Shown here one piece after another: positions 35,796 to 50,300 of a DNA stretch of 64,000 nt. A program made the translations under genes and the position numbers. The DNA lies in the NCBI RefSeq assembly GCF_019649055.1, contig NW_026570222.1, forward strand, positions 62,001 through 126,000, written 5' to 3'. The notes beneath the pieces are model-generated. The model made no database searches. It was not told the origin of the DNA and saw only the letters and a program-made list of their open reading frames with translations. The DNA is from Paramacrobiotus metropolitanus. Lineage: Eukaryota; Tardigrada; Eutardigrada; Parachela; Macrobiotidae. Numbering within the stretch: position 1 is the stretch's first letter; every line of letters begins with the position of its first letter.

Positions 35796-38768
35796 CTATC
35801 TCACCAGTGTGTTTCCTGTACTTCTCTCATTGAGCCCTTCGCCAAATGTTCGATACGTCAAGACGAAGGAGATCGTCAGGAGTATCCTGATGATAATCCC
35901 AATGGAGCCTCCAATGAATACACAGTACTGCAGCGATCGACTGGTGTAGTCGTAATCTGTTTTGAGAATGTCAGCGGAATCATAAATCTTGTAAATTATG
36001 TAAGCTGGTTCCAGAACGGATGTGCCCATAACGATCCATGAAAGAGGCTTGATTTCATATCGCAGCTAGAAGTGGAATTGATATTATCGTATGCGAATCG
36101 CAAAATCAAAAGACACTGAGTGTCTCGCGAATGTATTATCTTACACTGATTAGAACTGCAGCAAGCCACATCACCGCAATCACCAGTCCGGTTATCAAAA
36201 TTCCAAGCTCACGGTCGCTCAGATGAAATTCGAAACCATTTCGAAGGATCAATACTACCATCGTAATCTGTTCAAGAAAAAATGAATCAGTACGTTCATT
36301 TTCACGGTATCATGATTACCGTTGCAAAGGTCAGATATGATAAGCCTGACATAGGATCCTTACTTGGAATTCGAGGTCGAACGTGAGGAGCGATTGCGTA
36401 AAGAAATGCAACTTGCATTTTTTCTGGATCACCTGTACAATACGAAATTCGGTATTGAACGATACCGCATGTTATTTCGGTTTTGACGATTGAATCGAAA
36501 GAAAAGATCGGATCAAGTAGTAGAAACCATGCTTATTGCTTATAATTTCACAAAAAAACATCAATCGGTACTAGTATATCAAAATGCCGGTTCGGGATTG
36601 GGCTTTGTACCTCGTCGTACGTTTTGACTACGCGACAGGCAAATCTTCCTTCACGAAGAAATTTTGCGGCAATCCAGCAGCCCAGAGCCACATCCAATCC
36701 ACCCAAAACTAAAAGTATCACCAACCGTGCCTACAAAACGAGAAACTGGCTCTTAAATAAGCGTCAAAATAAATTTTTTAGCCTTAATTAACAATATGCT
36801 CAAAATTATGTATCTCATATTACTAATCTTAGTTATCTATATACTGCAATCCCATCTCACAATCTCATCGGAAATTTTGATTGGAAGTTTTTAACCACAG
36901 TCTACACTTTGTATTGTAGATTATGCTCGGAGGCTCGTAGTATAACTGCGATAAGGCCGCTTCTGTCGATATGCTAACACAAAATTTATCAGGCTGCCCT
37001 GTACCACAAATATCTGATTTGTTGGCAAAATAAGTGCTCATCACAATGCCAACAAAGGCGTGCTGGTTATCGCTAAAACTGGACCGATAATCCAATGAAA
37101 ATAAAAATATGATCCACTTGTACTCGTATCGTCCGAATACGATAGAGATCATAATTATAGGTTCTTGGTTATGACGCCAGACAAAACAAGAGCGAAAGCG
37201 TGATGGCGCAAATCATATGCAACGACGCAGCCAAAAGCCACACCTGTTGACTGAATGACAGTTATGACACACATTACAAACTCAGGAGTTATGAACTTAC
37301 CATGGCTAGTAAAAATGGCCACAGTAATTAGTAGTAAAATGGATTATACTATCTCCGTTTGTGAAGCTTTCATGCACAAAAATCACACTGGTTAAGCCGA
37401 TAAAATTCACATCTAAGGATATTCATTCAGAGATCCAGACTGCAGTTGCACAGAAAAATCAACTTCTTGTGTTAGAAACCCTTCCTACCCCTACAAGCAC
37501 ATTGCACTTACCAATTTGATACTGAAATTAAAGCCGCTGTCCATGCCTTGTTGCACATTTACAGCAAAATCGACGATGCAGTAGATTGTCACAAGCAGGA
37601 TACTTCCGGCAAAAATGTGCAGTTCATAAGGCCGTTCCCTGTGAGATGATAAGAGCTTTGACACACTGGAAATGCGTCATTACGTACAATCTGCGCGTCC
37701 GCTTGCGATAGTAATCGGCAATAATGCCGGCATATATAATGTTAATAATACCGGTGTGGTATTTAAAAGATCAGAACATGCCAATGAATGCAATTGCAAT
37801 AAATGAGTTTTTAACCGGCATGCGTTTCATACCCACCATACAATTCCATGCCAGACGTGAAACAAACAGAAGATGCAGTTGATTAAAATCAGCAACGCAA
37901 ATGTAAATTCGGCTCCACACTTCTTATCCTCATTCCTGTATTGTTCCTCCGTTAGTATACTCAGATTGTGTGGACATTTTCCAGGAGACAGATAATCCAG
38001 TCTCTGCAAATAAATATTCGAAACACTGACGCAAAAAAGCATGGAAACTTCTGATAGCACCGTTTTGAGCCAGTTTCGGGCAACCATAGCGATGCCAAAA
38101 GATCAGCGTTTTACTTTAGCATATTGCACTATTAGAACACTGTTTAAAATTCTAAAACGGCAACATGGATCATCTTGTTACAGTGTCACTTACGAGTACT
38201 CCTCCTTCGATAACAATAATACTTGCAAGTGAGCTTAATACTATGCGTTTTAATTATTTTAAGAAAGTTGTACCAAAACTTTTCGTTTAAGCATTAGCGA
38301 AAAAATAAATGAGTACGTGTTTTTATCAAAAACATAAAATTTCCAACGTCGCACTTGAAGAAACACGTATTTTTTAAAACTAAAGTCGCAATAAAAATAT
38401 TTTGATAATGTCCATTACACCGTTGTCCAATGTCCATACTTGAAAACGAAATATACGGATAACAACCAGAATGAGTAAAAAACAGCAGGTTCGTCTTTAC
38501 ACAGCGTTTATAGATATACCATACTTCTATTGTCAGTCCAATGCAGGCCAGTAAGCTAGTAGTGCCGATGATCAGGAAGCCCCATTCCAGACGACTCACA
38601 TCAGAAAACGTTCGTCGCTGAAATAAGCAGTCAAGTTATCATAATATTATGGTAATTCGCAGTCGAGCCACGGTAGACATACGAAGCCATCATTACCAAT
38701 CCAATCCAGCTGGGAGTGACACTGTCCTGACGCTTTATTCCCGGAAACTCCATGCTAAACGAAGGCAT
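35796..38768 (-). CDS. Multi-pass membrane protein, unknown family
   Basis: Not recognised. Minus-strand exons: 38768-38697, 38617-38501, 38003-37837, a hydrophobic exon at about 37757-37687, 37638-37512, 37243-37176, 37072-36979, 36730-36611, 36267-36145, 36065-35796. Most join in phase. Segments with membrane character include GFLIIGTTSLLACIGLTIEV, FALLILINCIFCLFHVW, HIFAGSILLVTIYCIVDFAV, WLLAASLHMICAITLSLLFC, LVILLVLGGLDVALGCWIAA, ILITGLVIAVMWLAAVLI and FIGGSIGIIIRILLTISFVL: about eight passes. A Cys-containing loop (SPGKCPHNLS) has a glycosylation site. The short tail follows TYRTFGEGLNE. No ABC, GPCR or channel signature was found. The junction from 37837 to the 37757 exon lacks an AG acceptor in the right place, and an exon may be missing between 38501 and 38003. 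The start is tentative. Confidence 0.6.
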
Positions 38769-39467
38769 GGATTCCTCCCGAAAGATGCTATACGGAAGAG
38801 CTGCAGAAGGGAGGCAAAATGTTATCGGCTGCAACTGCAAGGCGGCCGCAAATGCTCTAACGCGCAAAACGCAAGCGCCTGATTTGAAAGTAAGTACACC
38901 GAGCATGCCACTTGTGTATGTGCGGAATCGTTCACATAGCACAATGAAAATGCTGAATAGTACAGTAAAGTGACGACCAATGGGTAAAACTTCTGATAAC
39001 GCCACTTTGTCAGCTGTTAACGCTGCACACTGCAGCTCGCACGCAAACAACAGCAGACAGTAACAAACTCACGTTTTATTACATTATGATTGTGTCAAAT
39101 AATTAAGACAGCCAAAAAATGCTATAAAAATGGTTCACTCAGATGCACAATGAGTTAAAAAAATTTAGATAATATAATAAGGGTGTAACTGATTTGCTGT
39201 TACAGTATAACTATCCATTGAGGTGGTTCAGATCGCCTTATCACTACGAAATACTTCTACTACAGTACTGTATCTGTTGGCTGGGTTTAAAGGTCGTCGT
39301 CGATGGATCGGCAACGCCCCAGCGCCACTGACCGGAAACTGGCAAGGTTTTACGAATGATGACAGCGGTTCTATCTGTAAGTACTGTGGCTTCTACAACA
39401 TTTACTTAAATATAATGTGATTAATAAGTCGGCTAAAATAAAAAAACAGAATCTACTTAATTGTCTA
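38769..39467. other. Spacer upstream of the membrane-protein gene
   Basis: On the minus strand, a stretch near 38995-38895 is bounded by an acceptor and a donor and encodes KWRYQKFYPLVVTLLYYSAF-like hydrophobic sequence; it could be an upstream exon of the membrane-protein gene. No firm junction was established. The rest is AT-rich with no coding signal. Confidence 0.3.
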
Positions 39468-40065
39468 CAGTAAAACCCCTCGTTACATACACCCTTATAC
39501 AACATTCACCCCTTTATTATATACGTGCGGCTGAGAACCGGACTGTTCGGTGGATTATAACATAGGGGCAGTTCTCTATATAACATTCACCCCTTTACAG
39601 CTATAACATACACCTTTCGTGGAACCTCTGACAGTATTTAACATACAGTCAACCCCTGCGTTACATACAGCTGGCCGAATAAGCGCGAAAAAGTTTCAAA
39701 GAAAGTTCCGGTTTCTGTTTCAGATCTGTCAAGTACAAGGTCTGACAGTAAAAACAGCAAAAAGGCATTGAAAATTATTGGTTACCGGTTCATTCTGAAG
39801 CATAAAATGCCAGTGTTACGGTAGCTTTTCGAAAAGGAATGCATGAAAGAAGCGTTTCAGAGCCACATTTCTGAGGAATAGCATGAATTTATAAACAGAA
39901 ACACCAGCGGCACCGTGCTTAATTGCAACTGACCAATGTATGACCAGCCCCCGGGGGGTAAGTTAAAGAGCGCCCCCAGGGGCACTGCCCCTGTGTAACA
40001 TACACCTCTTTACAACATACGGAGAGCTGAGAACGGAGGGTGTATGTAGTAGAGGGATTTTACTG
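39468..40065. mobile_element. pogo/Tigger-like non-autonomous DNA transposon
   Basis: The element is 598 bp with terminal inverted repeats: left CAGTAAAACCCCTCGTTACA and right, read inverted, CAGTAAAATCCCTCTACTAC, continuing to TACACCC on both sides. It is flanked by TA on both sides (39466-39467, 40066-40067). CAGTAAAACC-type ends plus TA duplication are typical of the pogo/Tigger branch of the Tc1/mariner superfamily. Inside, several further degenerate copies of the end motif (CCCCTTTA..ATAACATACACC, GTTACATACAG) occur near 39500-39670 and 39995-40020. No intact transposase frame is present. Confidence 0.8.
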
Positions 40066-40067
40066 TA

Positions 40068-41304
40068 CCTAGATAACAAGACTGGCTGATAGCCAGGAAC
40101 CCTGCAGACTGTCTCTTCGGAAATTACCAACCTCCTCCAGTATCCATATTAAACCCCGTTGTCGCTCTGCTGCATATGCTGATATGCACAATAATAAAGA
40201 AGAATGCGACTCTGGTTTGACTACGGTATATACATAGATTCCTGGATGTTCTATCGTTGGTTTGGGACCTGCGCACCCGCCCTGCAAGATGTCAAGTGTA
40301 AATACATATGCGTAAGCTACTAAGCGTCACACTATCACTAATCATAATGGTAAGGTGTTATCTTTCCGTAGAATCACACGATGTATTGCAGCGCGACTGG
40401 AACTACTTTATGTTGTATGTTGTGTGATACTGCGTCAGTTTTAGGTACGCTTTCCGCTTTCCGTTTTATATCTCGCGGCGAAACCAGAATATAGTTGCTT
40501 TTCACTGTAGAACTAGAGTCTACACTCTACAGTCTACCGAATGGCGAAGTTTTTCCACCACTGCAGTGAGTAATCGTGATAATTATTCATGTTCATTGGA
40601 TTTTATATACTGTTTCTGCGTACAGAAAATCCCAACTTGCCTCAAGCAAACCACACGGTGGCACTTGGTGGCACAACGATATTTAAAAATATTTATTAAA
40701 GGCTAGAATGACCATCGTCCAGCCGATTGTAGACGCGGTGTTCTCCAACACTTTTTCTTAGGCCAGCACCGTCACTGGTTATATAACCAAGCGAATTAAA
40801 TAACTTGATGCCGCGTACAATATATTTATATTTTTATTTTAGTTTTGGTTTCACGAGTTCCTTTTTTTCTTATCTTTTCTAAGGGGATTGGAGACCAATC
40901 ATTGGTCTGCTCACGAACGAATAAGTGATTAACCAGCGTAACAGTGTTCAGCAAATACTAATGTGCACGTAAAAAGTACGAGTAAGTATTTAGCTGGAGA
41001 AAACGGTTTATTATTATTATTCAAAAGCCTCTATATATATGCGGCTTTCATGTTCACCAATACTTGGCCCCAAAAAAAGATAAAAATTGCACTAGCACAT
41101 CATCACAGCTATCTTCGGACATCCAAGAAGCAACATTTAAAATAAAAGAAAATCCGTATTACCTTAATCTCAGAAGGGAACGTAAAACAAAACTGACCCA
41201 GGCTAAGACACAACCAATATCATACGGAAAACGAGATTCAAACCCAAAAGGCACAAAATGCTAGTAGCAATACACAATAACTTATTACAAAGATCTTGCT
41301 AGAT
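40068..41304. other. Spacer between transposon and coiled-coil gene
   Basis: No gene supported. It should contain the 3' UTR of the minus-strand coiled-coil gene at its right end. Open frames at 40963-41264 (+) have no splice or family support. Confidence 0.4.
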
Positions 41305-44300
41305 TCAGTTCAGTGCTTGTCGACGCAGGGGGTCAGCTGACCTTTTCTTCTTGCCACTAGCGGAACTCTTTCTCTCGCCATCAGGGAGGCCAACAGTTGG
41401 AGATCTTCTAAAACCATAAGGAGCTATAAAAGCGCCCTCAAACATCGAAAAAGGAAAGCACTTAATCGATAATAGTAATTCTCACGTTTTGCCATCCATC
41501 ATCATTTCTTCCAGTGTAATACTCCGCCGGCTTGTATCTTCGTATAACCGCGATATGACCTGTTCCCGGAAGGCATTCTGTAATAAGAATACGTTCACTC
41601 ACACCAGAACTATGGGCAAAACCTTGTAAACCATTACAATATCCGCATCATTGCTTCGCGGCGAAGAACGCGAATATCTGGACTTCCTCTCCGAGCTTGG
41701 AGACAGTAGCTGGTTGCCGGAGATGCTCGGACCGTTCTGACTGCAACTGATAGAGTCCAACTGGCGGGATTGTCGGTTACGATCCTGCAAATCAAATGAA
41801 ACACCTTGACACGTTGTCAACCTGTTACTGGCGCACTAAAAACCGGAACCCCAATGAGAACAATAGTATATACCTCCAGCAACTGTTCTACGTTGACTCG
41901 CAATTCGCATAACATATCTTTGGTAACAGCTGGAAACACTTTTTCATCCAAAGTCTCTTTGGCTGCTCGAGAAGGCACAGCACAGGCACTGTCACCCAAG
42001 TGCCGACGAACCATAAACAACAGATTATCCAGTTCCCGTTTCGCATCTACGATTACAAGTTATGAGGAAAAGATGATTCTGCGGTAGCTTTCTATCCCTG
42101 AATTACCTCTGTATTCGTCCTTATTTCGCACAATCTGAATTTCGCGTTCATCGTAGGCTTCCGACAGAGTGCGGTACTTGGATAAAATGTCCGTATACAT
42201 GGTATTGAGCTTAGCAAAGCGATCCTCTGCGCTCCCTTGACCTTGCGCTTTATTCTGCAAACGACCTTCCAAATCATCACAGGTTTTCTTCATATTGCGC
42301 AACTTCGTTTCTGAATCGCGAACAGCAAGCTGTAATCGCTCGTTGTCAGTGCAAACGGCAGACAGGCGCGCAGCTTTGTCTGTTAAAGAATCACGGAGCT
42401 CTTTCACTTCACATTCATGGATATCTCGAGGAACCGTCTGGTTTGACGTACGAGTAATCTGTGGAGCATAAAAATATTATTTTTTATTTTTGTTTACAAT
42501 AATTTCGCTTGTTTAACTACTCATCACCTTCGAGCTAGCCATTAAGTGCAAACGCTACAGATACTTTGTTAAAAGCAAACAACCTAAACGATGAGCTTCC
42601 CTTACCCTATCCTTTAATTCACGATTTTCACACCGCAAGGATTCGGCATCCGATTTAAAGCGGCTTGCTTGATCGTTCACATCGTTGTAAGTTTTCGTTA
42701 GATCATCCAACTGACACTGATATCGATGTATCCGACCCTCCATATCGTCCGTCACCAAACGCCGTTCCGTACTGAATCTATCTACCGCCAGGCGTTCCCG
42801 TTCCGACGCCTGGCAGAGAATCTCCGATTCTCGCTGAGCAAAGCGATCTTCTATTTGCCGGACACTGTTACACTGCTGCTGCAATTCGGTCTCTTTGTCT
42901 TTAAGCGAAGCTTCCTTCATTGCCAGCATGTATGCCTTGTCATTAACTTCCGCTTCGCGATTCGTCAAAGCCAACTGGTCGGTGACGAAGCAGGCCACCT
43001 GTTGTTCCAGCCGTCGCACCGCCTCTTCCCTTTCCTGTATCTGTATAATCCGGGCGTCCAAGGCGTCTTCCAACTTCTGCAAAGCTTCGGCCTTCAGTTC
43101 TAGATGGTCCGCCTGACCCAGTTTATTTTCGGCCTCGCGCAATTGTGACGATAACTCAGCGACAATGCCATCCGTCTCCGTTAATTTCGTTAGAACATCT
43201 TTAATCCGCTCTTCGTTCCGTGAGTTCTGCTTCCGTAATTCTTCCGCGGCCATCTGACTAGCGGTCAACTCATTCCGCACTGTGGCTATTTCGTTCTCCT
43301 TGTCGCTCAGCACCGAACTGTTACTGTTGTTTAGCTGACGAATGGTGCTAGATGCGGTAGCATAACTGCGCTTAAGTATGTCGATCTCTTCTTCAGCTTT
43401 CTGCAGTAAGGTCTTCAATTCTACAGTGGTGGTTTCCTTGCTGGCCAAATCATCCTGGTAGGTCTGCTTGTCTTTTTCCAAAAAGTCCAGACATTTCTTT
43501 AAACTTCTCACTTCTGAGATGAAATTATCCACTTGATCACGCAAACCGTCACGCTCGTCCGTGAGCCGGTCGCGTGTAAGGCGATGGGACGCCAGATCGC
43601 GCGAAAGATGGGTTATTGTGCGCTGCAGAGCGGCAGCTGCAAAATCACAGTGTTATTTTAACTCACAAAATACTACAAACGCGTCAACATAAAGCTATCG
43701 TACCAGCAACTCGACTGTGTTCCAAATCTTTTACAAATGATTCCACATTGTGAATATCTTTGATCAAGGAGGCTGTGTGAGTGCGAAGTACTGATGGATC
43801 GTCATGTCTACCGTCATCAATAAACCATCACTAAGCGCCATTCAATTTTATTAACGCAACGCATATTTTCCCGCCGTGAGCAGGTATAGTTTTCAATTCG
43901 AAAAACTTCACACATTTACCAAAACCGTCAGGATGGCCGAAAAGAAATCTTAGCAACAATAATTTTATGTGCTTGTTATTTGTACATACCTTTCGATTCG
44001 AAGTAGAAGGTCATTTAATTCAGTAACTGTGTGTGCAAGGTCAGACGCTTTCTCGTCCACGGAATGTACGTCCCCCTGCGTAAAAAGGAACCTGATCAGC
44101 GAGATTTGCAGACAGAGACTACCAAAAGGGCATCACTTTTGTGAAAACTATGTAGAAAATACAATCGAAAGTATGAAGCTCAGAGTTAATAATTCTTAAC
44201 CCTATGACCGAGGAAGGCTAGAGAGTAGGATAAATAACTGACACACTACCGCATCCTGCTCAGGCTAAATCGCATAACTGTTCAATGGACAACGGATGCA

Positions 44301-47300
44301 ATTAGAAGTTTGGAACATCATTTTATGACTTCTAATTTTAAAAACAGCGCAAGTTTCGGATGTTACAGGCAAACGGATAAAAACAAAATTTTTGGTTGCT
44401 CATAAAGCTAGCTATACAGATATGTAGACAGGTGTTTGATCTCCGATCGGCTACCAGACACTTCCACCAATGACATCTTACCAGGGGCGAACTCAGGTCT
44501 CAGAGCAATCGATAAATAATCCATACGTATCTTAAATTCATTTAGGCAGCAAAAATAAATCCACACAATTTTGAAAGGTTTTGAAAGCACGGAAAAAGTC
44601 CACCTTAACTCCACTCGTTCAATTGGTCAAATGAGCACGCGTACAGCAAACAGCTATTCAGAGATGCAGCTCCTTCCTTCTCTAAGGCTCGGAGAACGAA
44701 ATAATTATGATTGCCCGTGAAAGCAATCCAGGAGAACTGCGTCACCGATCATTTATTGAGACGGTGATAATTACAGCACTTACCGATGCCTGGCTCCCAC
44801 TTCCGACAAATCCCGAATCATTTTCATCTAAGGGCGACCCATTGACCCTCCGAAAACGCTCGTCATCCACAGCTTGCTCTTCATCAGGGCCATAAATAAC
44901 CCCATCCGGCGTGAAGATCGGGATGCTTAATCTCGTATGATCACCCATCGCATCCGGATTCCACAACGTTCCCCCACCGAATATCACTTGGAACGGCGAC
45001 GAAGAACCAACCAGCAACCGCACAATGTCGGAATAGATTCCCAAATCACTTTCCAAACCAACTTTATCGCGTAATGTTTTCTCCGAGTCGTCCTTCAGCA
45101 ATTCATGTGCGTGATGCAAGTCATTGTAACGCTGGTCATTAAGAGTCATCAATGAATGGAGATGTGCCACCTCGGAATGAAGACGCGCCAATTCCGCCTC
45201 ATCCTATATTAATATGAATCAACATGCGTGGAGACCAGGTAAATTTGATACGCTGACATACTTTAGTCAATTTGTTCGAGCCATCCAGAACATCCGCATT
45301 GAGCCGATCTATTTCAGCTTCCAGTGCCTGATTCTGCTTTTTCAGCTCGCTAAAGCGCTGAGAGAGCACTCCATAGTCTTCCTGCAACTGACGGGCATTT
45401 TGGCTAGCTTCCTCGGCAGCGACAAGTTCCACCTTCAGTCCATCAATCCGGCCAATTGTATCGCGTAATTGTTCGGCCTGCCGGCGCAGGTCCTCTCGCA
45501 ACTGTAAACATGCAACGCTGTATAATCACATTCCCCTCTTGCGAAATGTAAATAACACAGCCGGCACCACGGAATTATAGCTACACATTTCTCGTCCTAC
45601 CAACTCACCTGGTCACTTTCCGCGGTACTATTTGCCAAATCCGAACCCAGCAAATCGATTTCACGCTGATTTTCCCTTATCCAGGCAATTTTTTCCTCTA
45701 CTTCACGCTCCAACTGCTCAATGCGGGCGCTCTTTTCATCCAGCGTAAGACCATTAAGCCGTAATGATTCCTCTGCAACGCACACCCCGTTTACTTTCAT
45801 ATTTTCTCCATAAAGAAAAAATAGCCTCTTTATACCCAAATCGGATTTCAGCTGCTGAATGGCATCATTAGCCTGAGTGAGCTCCTGCAGCAGTGTCTCC
45901 ATCGATTGCACTTTACCGTGCAATGTCGTGATGTAATCACTCTGCTCGTGCGCATTGGATTGGCTGGTGGAAAAATTAGACCTGTCAGGTATATATTAAT
46001 TGATCAGGTGGAAAATAATACCCTTACAGCAAGGACATCTGATCCGATTTGCCTGACAGTTCGTCCCGCAGGAGCGCAATCTGTTGATCCAGCTGGGCGC
46101 AACGCTCCGTGCCCTGGTCTCGTTCGGCTGTCACGGCACTCTGTTCCTTCTCCAGCTCGCGTACTGTGCACTGCAAGAGGCTTATCGATTTCTCCAGATC
46201 TGTAATTTGGTCGGCTTGGCTAGTGAGTGAAACTTCCGCTGCTTGCAGCTTCTCCCGGAGTAGCACGGTTGTTTGCTGCTCATCGGCCAAGGCATTTCCT
46301 GTTAGAAACATATTTTGTTATCATACTATACTTCTCAGCCTGTGACGAATAAAATACTCGTACAATTGCAATGCCACCTTTTAAACTACAGCGAACAAAA
46401 ATAAACCATCTGAAGACCGCCTTTTGCCAGCACCTTGAGCTCAGCCGGCTCGCAGCGTAGAGCATGCGGATTGCGATATCGGAACCTTACAACTGTTTTC
46501 GCTTACAGGCGGTCTTATATACACTTCCGCATTTTAATGTGACAAAATCAAAGAAGGGGAAAAAACAAAAAAAGTAACTCGTATGAACAACTGAACATTC
46601 TCTCGTTTACCATAATTTGTGTTTTCTTAAAAATGGCACCACCAGCAACGTCAACAAAAGGTGGAAGTTCAGTTCTTCAAATAAAAACTCGACTTTTGGC
46701 AAATTAAAGAATAAATGATCAAGTGAGAATTCGCATTTTACAGTAGTGCCTCACAGCAGATAAAATTACTACTGTGAATCGGTCAAGAAAAATTAGAAAA
46801 TAATACGAATCAACTTGGCTAAGGTCAAAATGCACAATGTTCTCACAAAAATACGGGATGTTGACAATGCTGGGCAATGATTCACGCTTGAACTACACTT
46901 ACCCAGTTTTTCCAGCAAGACATCCTTTTCTTCCAAAGACTTTTGCAATGCCAAACTATGCGTGTTAGCTGCTTCCAGATCAGGCACAAGAGATAAAAGA
47001 TTTTCTCTTTCCACCGTTAAACGACTGATCTGGTTTTGCAATTCTTCCATCTGCGCAGTAATCTGCACCAGCTCTTCTTTAACTAACACCAACTTGTCTG
47101 CTTGGCCTGTCATGGAGCGCAACTCCTGACTTAGCAGCTCGCTGTCCGATTTCAGATTACTGAATTCTTTCGTCAGGATATTAATCCTATCACTCTGATC
47201 GTCGATGGTTTTTTGACTGCAAACCATGAAAAATGCCAGATGACCAACGGCTCACGAAACGACGAAAGGTCATGAAATGCAACATCCACTTACAGCAAGA

Positions 47301-50300
47301 CCTTCTCGTCGGCAAATCGAGCAATGCTAACCATTAAAGCATCCTTTTCTTTCTCCAGTCCTGATACAGTCTGTTTTAACAAAGCGCTAGTACTTTCTAA
47401 AGTCCACCGGATATTCGCTGTGGCTTCCAAATCGGCGGAAACTGTATTTAGTGCCGTTTCCACAGCGTTTTTCTCCGAAAGAACGGCATTAAGCGACATC
47501 AAAGTGCGCTAAAAACCGTAAATTAAATAACGGTTGACGATAAAAATATCCCATCCAACTAAGTACTCACCTCGTTCTTCTTCAGCAGTGATTCCCTTTC
47601 GATTTGTCTGCGGATGAGAACGATGTGCTTGGATAAACATTAAAGTACTGCACGCTGGCATTGATCAAATAACGATTTTCCTACCCTAATTCCAATTCAT
47701 CCTTCAGTTTCTCTATGGTTGATTCAAGCAGGAATTTTTCCTGACCGCTATTATGTAACCGTTTAACTGCCGACTGATAGCGCTGTTCCAAAAATTCATC
47801 GTTATTTGCATCCTGCAATGCATACGTTTGTAGATCGCAGACACCACCGTATCATTCAGAAAGCAGGATAAATGATAATGTAAACAAATTACGCGTAAAT
47901 TTTTCAGTAAGAATGAATCGTAACCAAGCTCGAAAAATCTGTAAAACAGCATCCAAACACGCATTAGGCAACGATAATGTAGTTCACAACCACCAGGATA
48001 ATCACAGGAAATGACCTTTCCTGTCACCGGAAAGATTTCTAACATCGTCGGTATTAGGACAGCATGTGCCAACAACAATACCGATTGAGAAAACACGCTA
48101 TATACGGCACGAGCTCACATTTCAAAGTACAAGAAACCACAAACAATAACGTGAATTAGTTCCAGACGAAAAATGGCACGCGGTAACAAGTGGTCCAAGA
48201 GAGAGAGAGCACATAAGCACAGAAGACATACCGATCAGAAAACGTACGTTAATCGGATGCATCCGAAAACAACACTTGGGTATAAAGACACAAACAAATG
48301 TTTAATACATTATTATCTTTTTCCCGACCACTTTGTACGTTGGGCACGGTTCATAATACCACCAGGAAGAGATCACCATGCTCAATATGTTCGTAAGTCG
48401 CAAAAGGAAAAAGAAAAACAGAAGCAACAGGAATAAAGCAGCCAACACACCCAACATTATACGGATAATTTTCACGTAATACTTGGATGCCCGCATCATC
48501 GCAACGACAAGAAATCCCAACCAATTCCGAGCAAATGGACTAGTCGATCGACAACTCACCTCCGCTTGGTACTGGCTAGCCTGTTTGGTGAAAACATCGT
48601 TTTCTTTCTTCGGGATAACACTAAAATCAAAGGAAAATCACTTTCTTCGTATGGAAAAGGTTCAAGTACAGTCACAGACGAAATAAAAGCAAATTGGCCA
48701 TGTCAAACAATCTTGAAAATAATTTTATTCTATAAAATGTTAGCATGGAAAGAAAAAAGTAAAGACTGTCTTCCACACGCTTTGCTTACCGATTTTCAGA
48801 TTCTTCAAAAGCAGTCTGGATACCAAAGTCCATATGGCGTTTCCGGGTGTTAATGGGATCTAGATGTTCTCTTTCAGAAACCGACTAAACCAAAAGAACC
48901 GTTTTTTCTTGCGTCACCATGAACCACTAAATCAAAATACTGTAGCACAAGCGAAGCAGTACCTCACGACTTTTCAATAACAAACCCGTCAGACCCCGCA
49001 AGCGCTCTAGCGAATCGGCAATGTCTCCCTTTAACTGCGCAAAGCCTTCCTGCCAGTTGGAACGATGCGACGTATAGGAAGAATTAAGCTCAGAGACCAA
49101 CTTCAGCAATGCAGACAATCGACAAGACAAATCGCCGGAAAACAGCACCCAAGACTATTCCCGAAAGAAACTCACACTATTTGCACTGTCACATACTTTT
49201 ACTTTTCCAAAAATATAGCAAACACCAGCAAGCAGCAAAGCACCCAAGCAGCAAGCACACACAGTTGGCAAATTGGCATACCTTCTGCTCGTCACTCCAC
49301 CTGCTTTCATGAACCGATATGTCACCGACAACTTTGTGTAAATCCGTAACAATGTTCTTCAGTTCACTTGCCAATTTCCACTCTGTGGATGCAGCATACT
49401 GCCGATCGGGCGTTGAGATGGAATGTCTACAACAATATCCGAGCAAATGTAACAAAAATTCGCAAAGTCCGACTAAAGTTTGCGAGAAGGGCTGACATAT
49501 TTGCTCTTCCTGTGACCGATGATTCTTCGTGGGAAATACCGCTCTCATCCGGCAAATACGGATCAACACTGACACCATCGCCAAACCCGCTTTCGGTTCT
49601 ACCGGAACGATCGCTGGTTCCCGATAAGGATAAGTAAGTCTTATTCGCCAGACCACTTCGCACTTCCGATAAATGCTCTTCGAATCGGGATTGAAACGAG
49701 TCGACCTGTTATTAAATCAAACAATTTTATTTTTGCCTAAGTAATAAAAAAATGCTAATTTCTCAAAAATGTTCTAAACCCAACAACGTTACAGAAAATT
49801 CAATACGACAGCGAGCAGAGTCCTATCAGCTACCACTATCGTCGAAACTGTTCCTTACTTGTTAGCACATTTATCAATTGCTATTCTACAGCAACATTTC
49901 CCAAAATTTTGTTTTTTGAGTTAAGCTTCCATTTCCTAACAGGAGTTTGTGTGAATTAAGACCCAATGGCTGCTTTAGCTTATTGGTCATTGTAGTATTT
50001 CAACTACAAGTATCGATACAACTATCGAAATTATTATGCGTTCGAGCAGCTATAACGCAGCTATAAGGCCTTAGGCAAAATACGGTATTCTGATCTGTCA
50101 AAATATTGCTAATGTGATTTCTTTCATAGTTTAATCGTACGAAAAGCCGGCCCAAAGCTGTGTTTAGTAAGACCATGTGTGACACTTACCGTGGTAATCA
50201 GGCTTTGCAAGTGAGTCGACATTGCAAAAACTTCCTCATTACGCTTTTCCACTTTTTTCTTCTCTGTTTCCAGTTTTTTCAACAGATTAACGTTCATGGT

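Noticed and set aside
38631-39050. 139-codon minus-strand open frame upstream of the membrane protein
   Set aside because: Only its 3' portion (38768-38697) joins in phase to the supported exons. The rest has alternative frames with equal membrane character, so no full-length frame is called.
42726-43103. 125-codon plus-strand open frame
   Set aside because: Shadow of the long coiled-coil exon 43636-42606 on the opposite strand.
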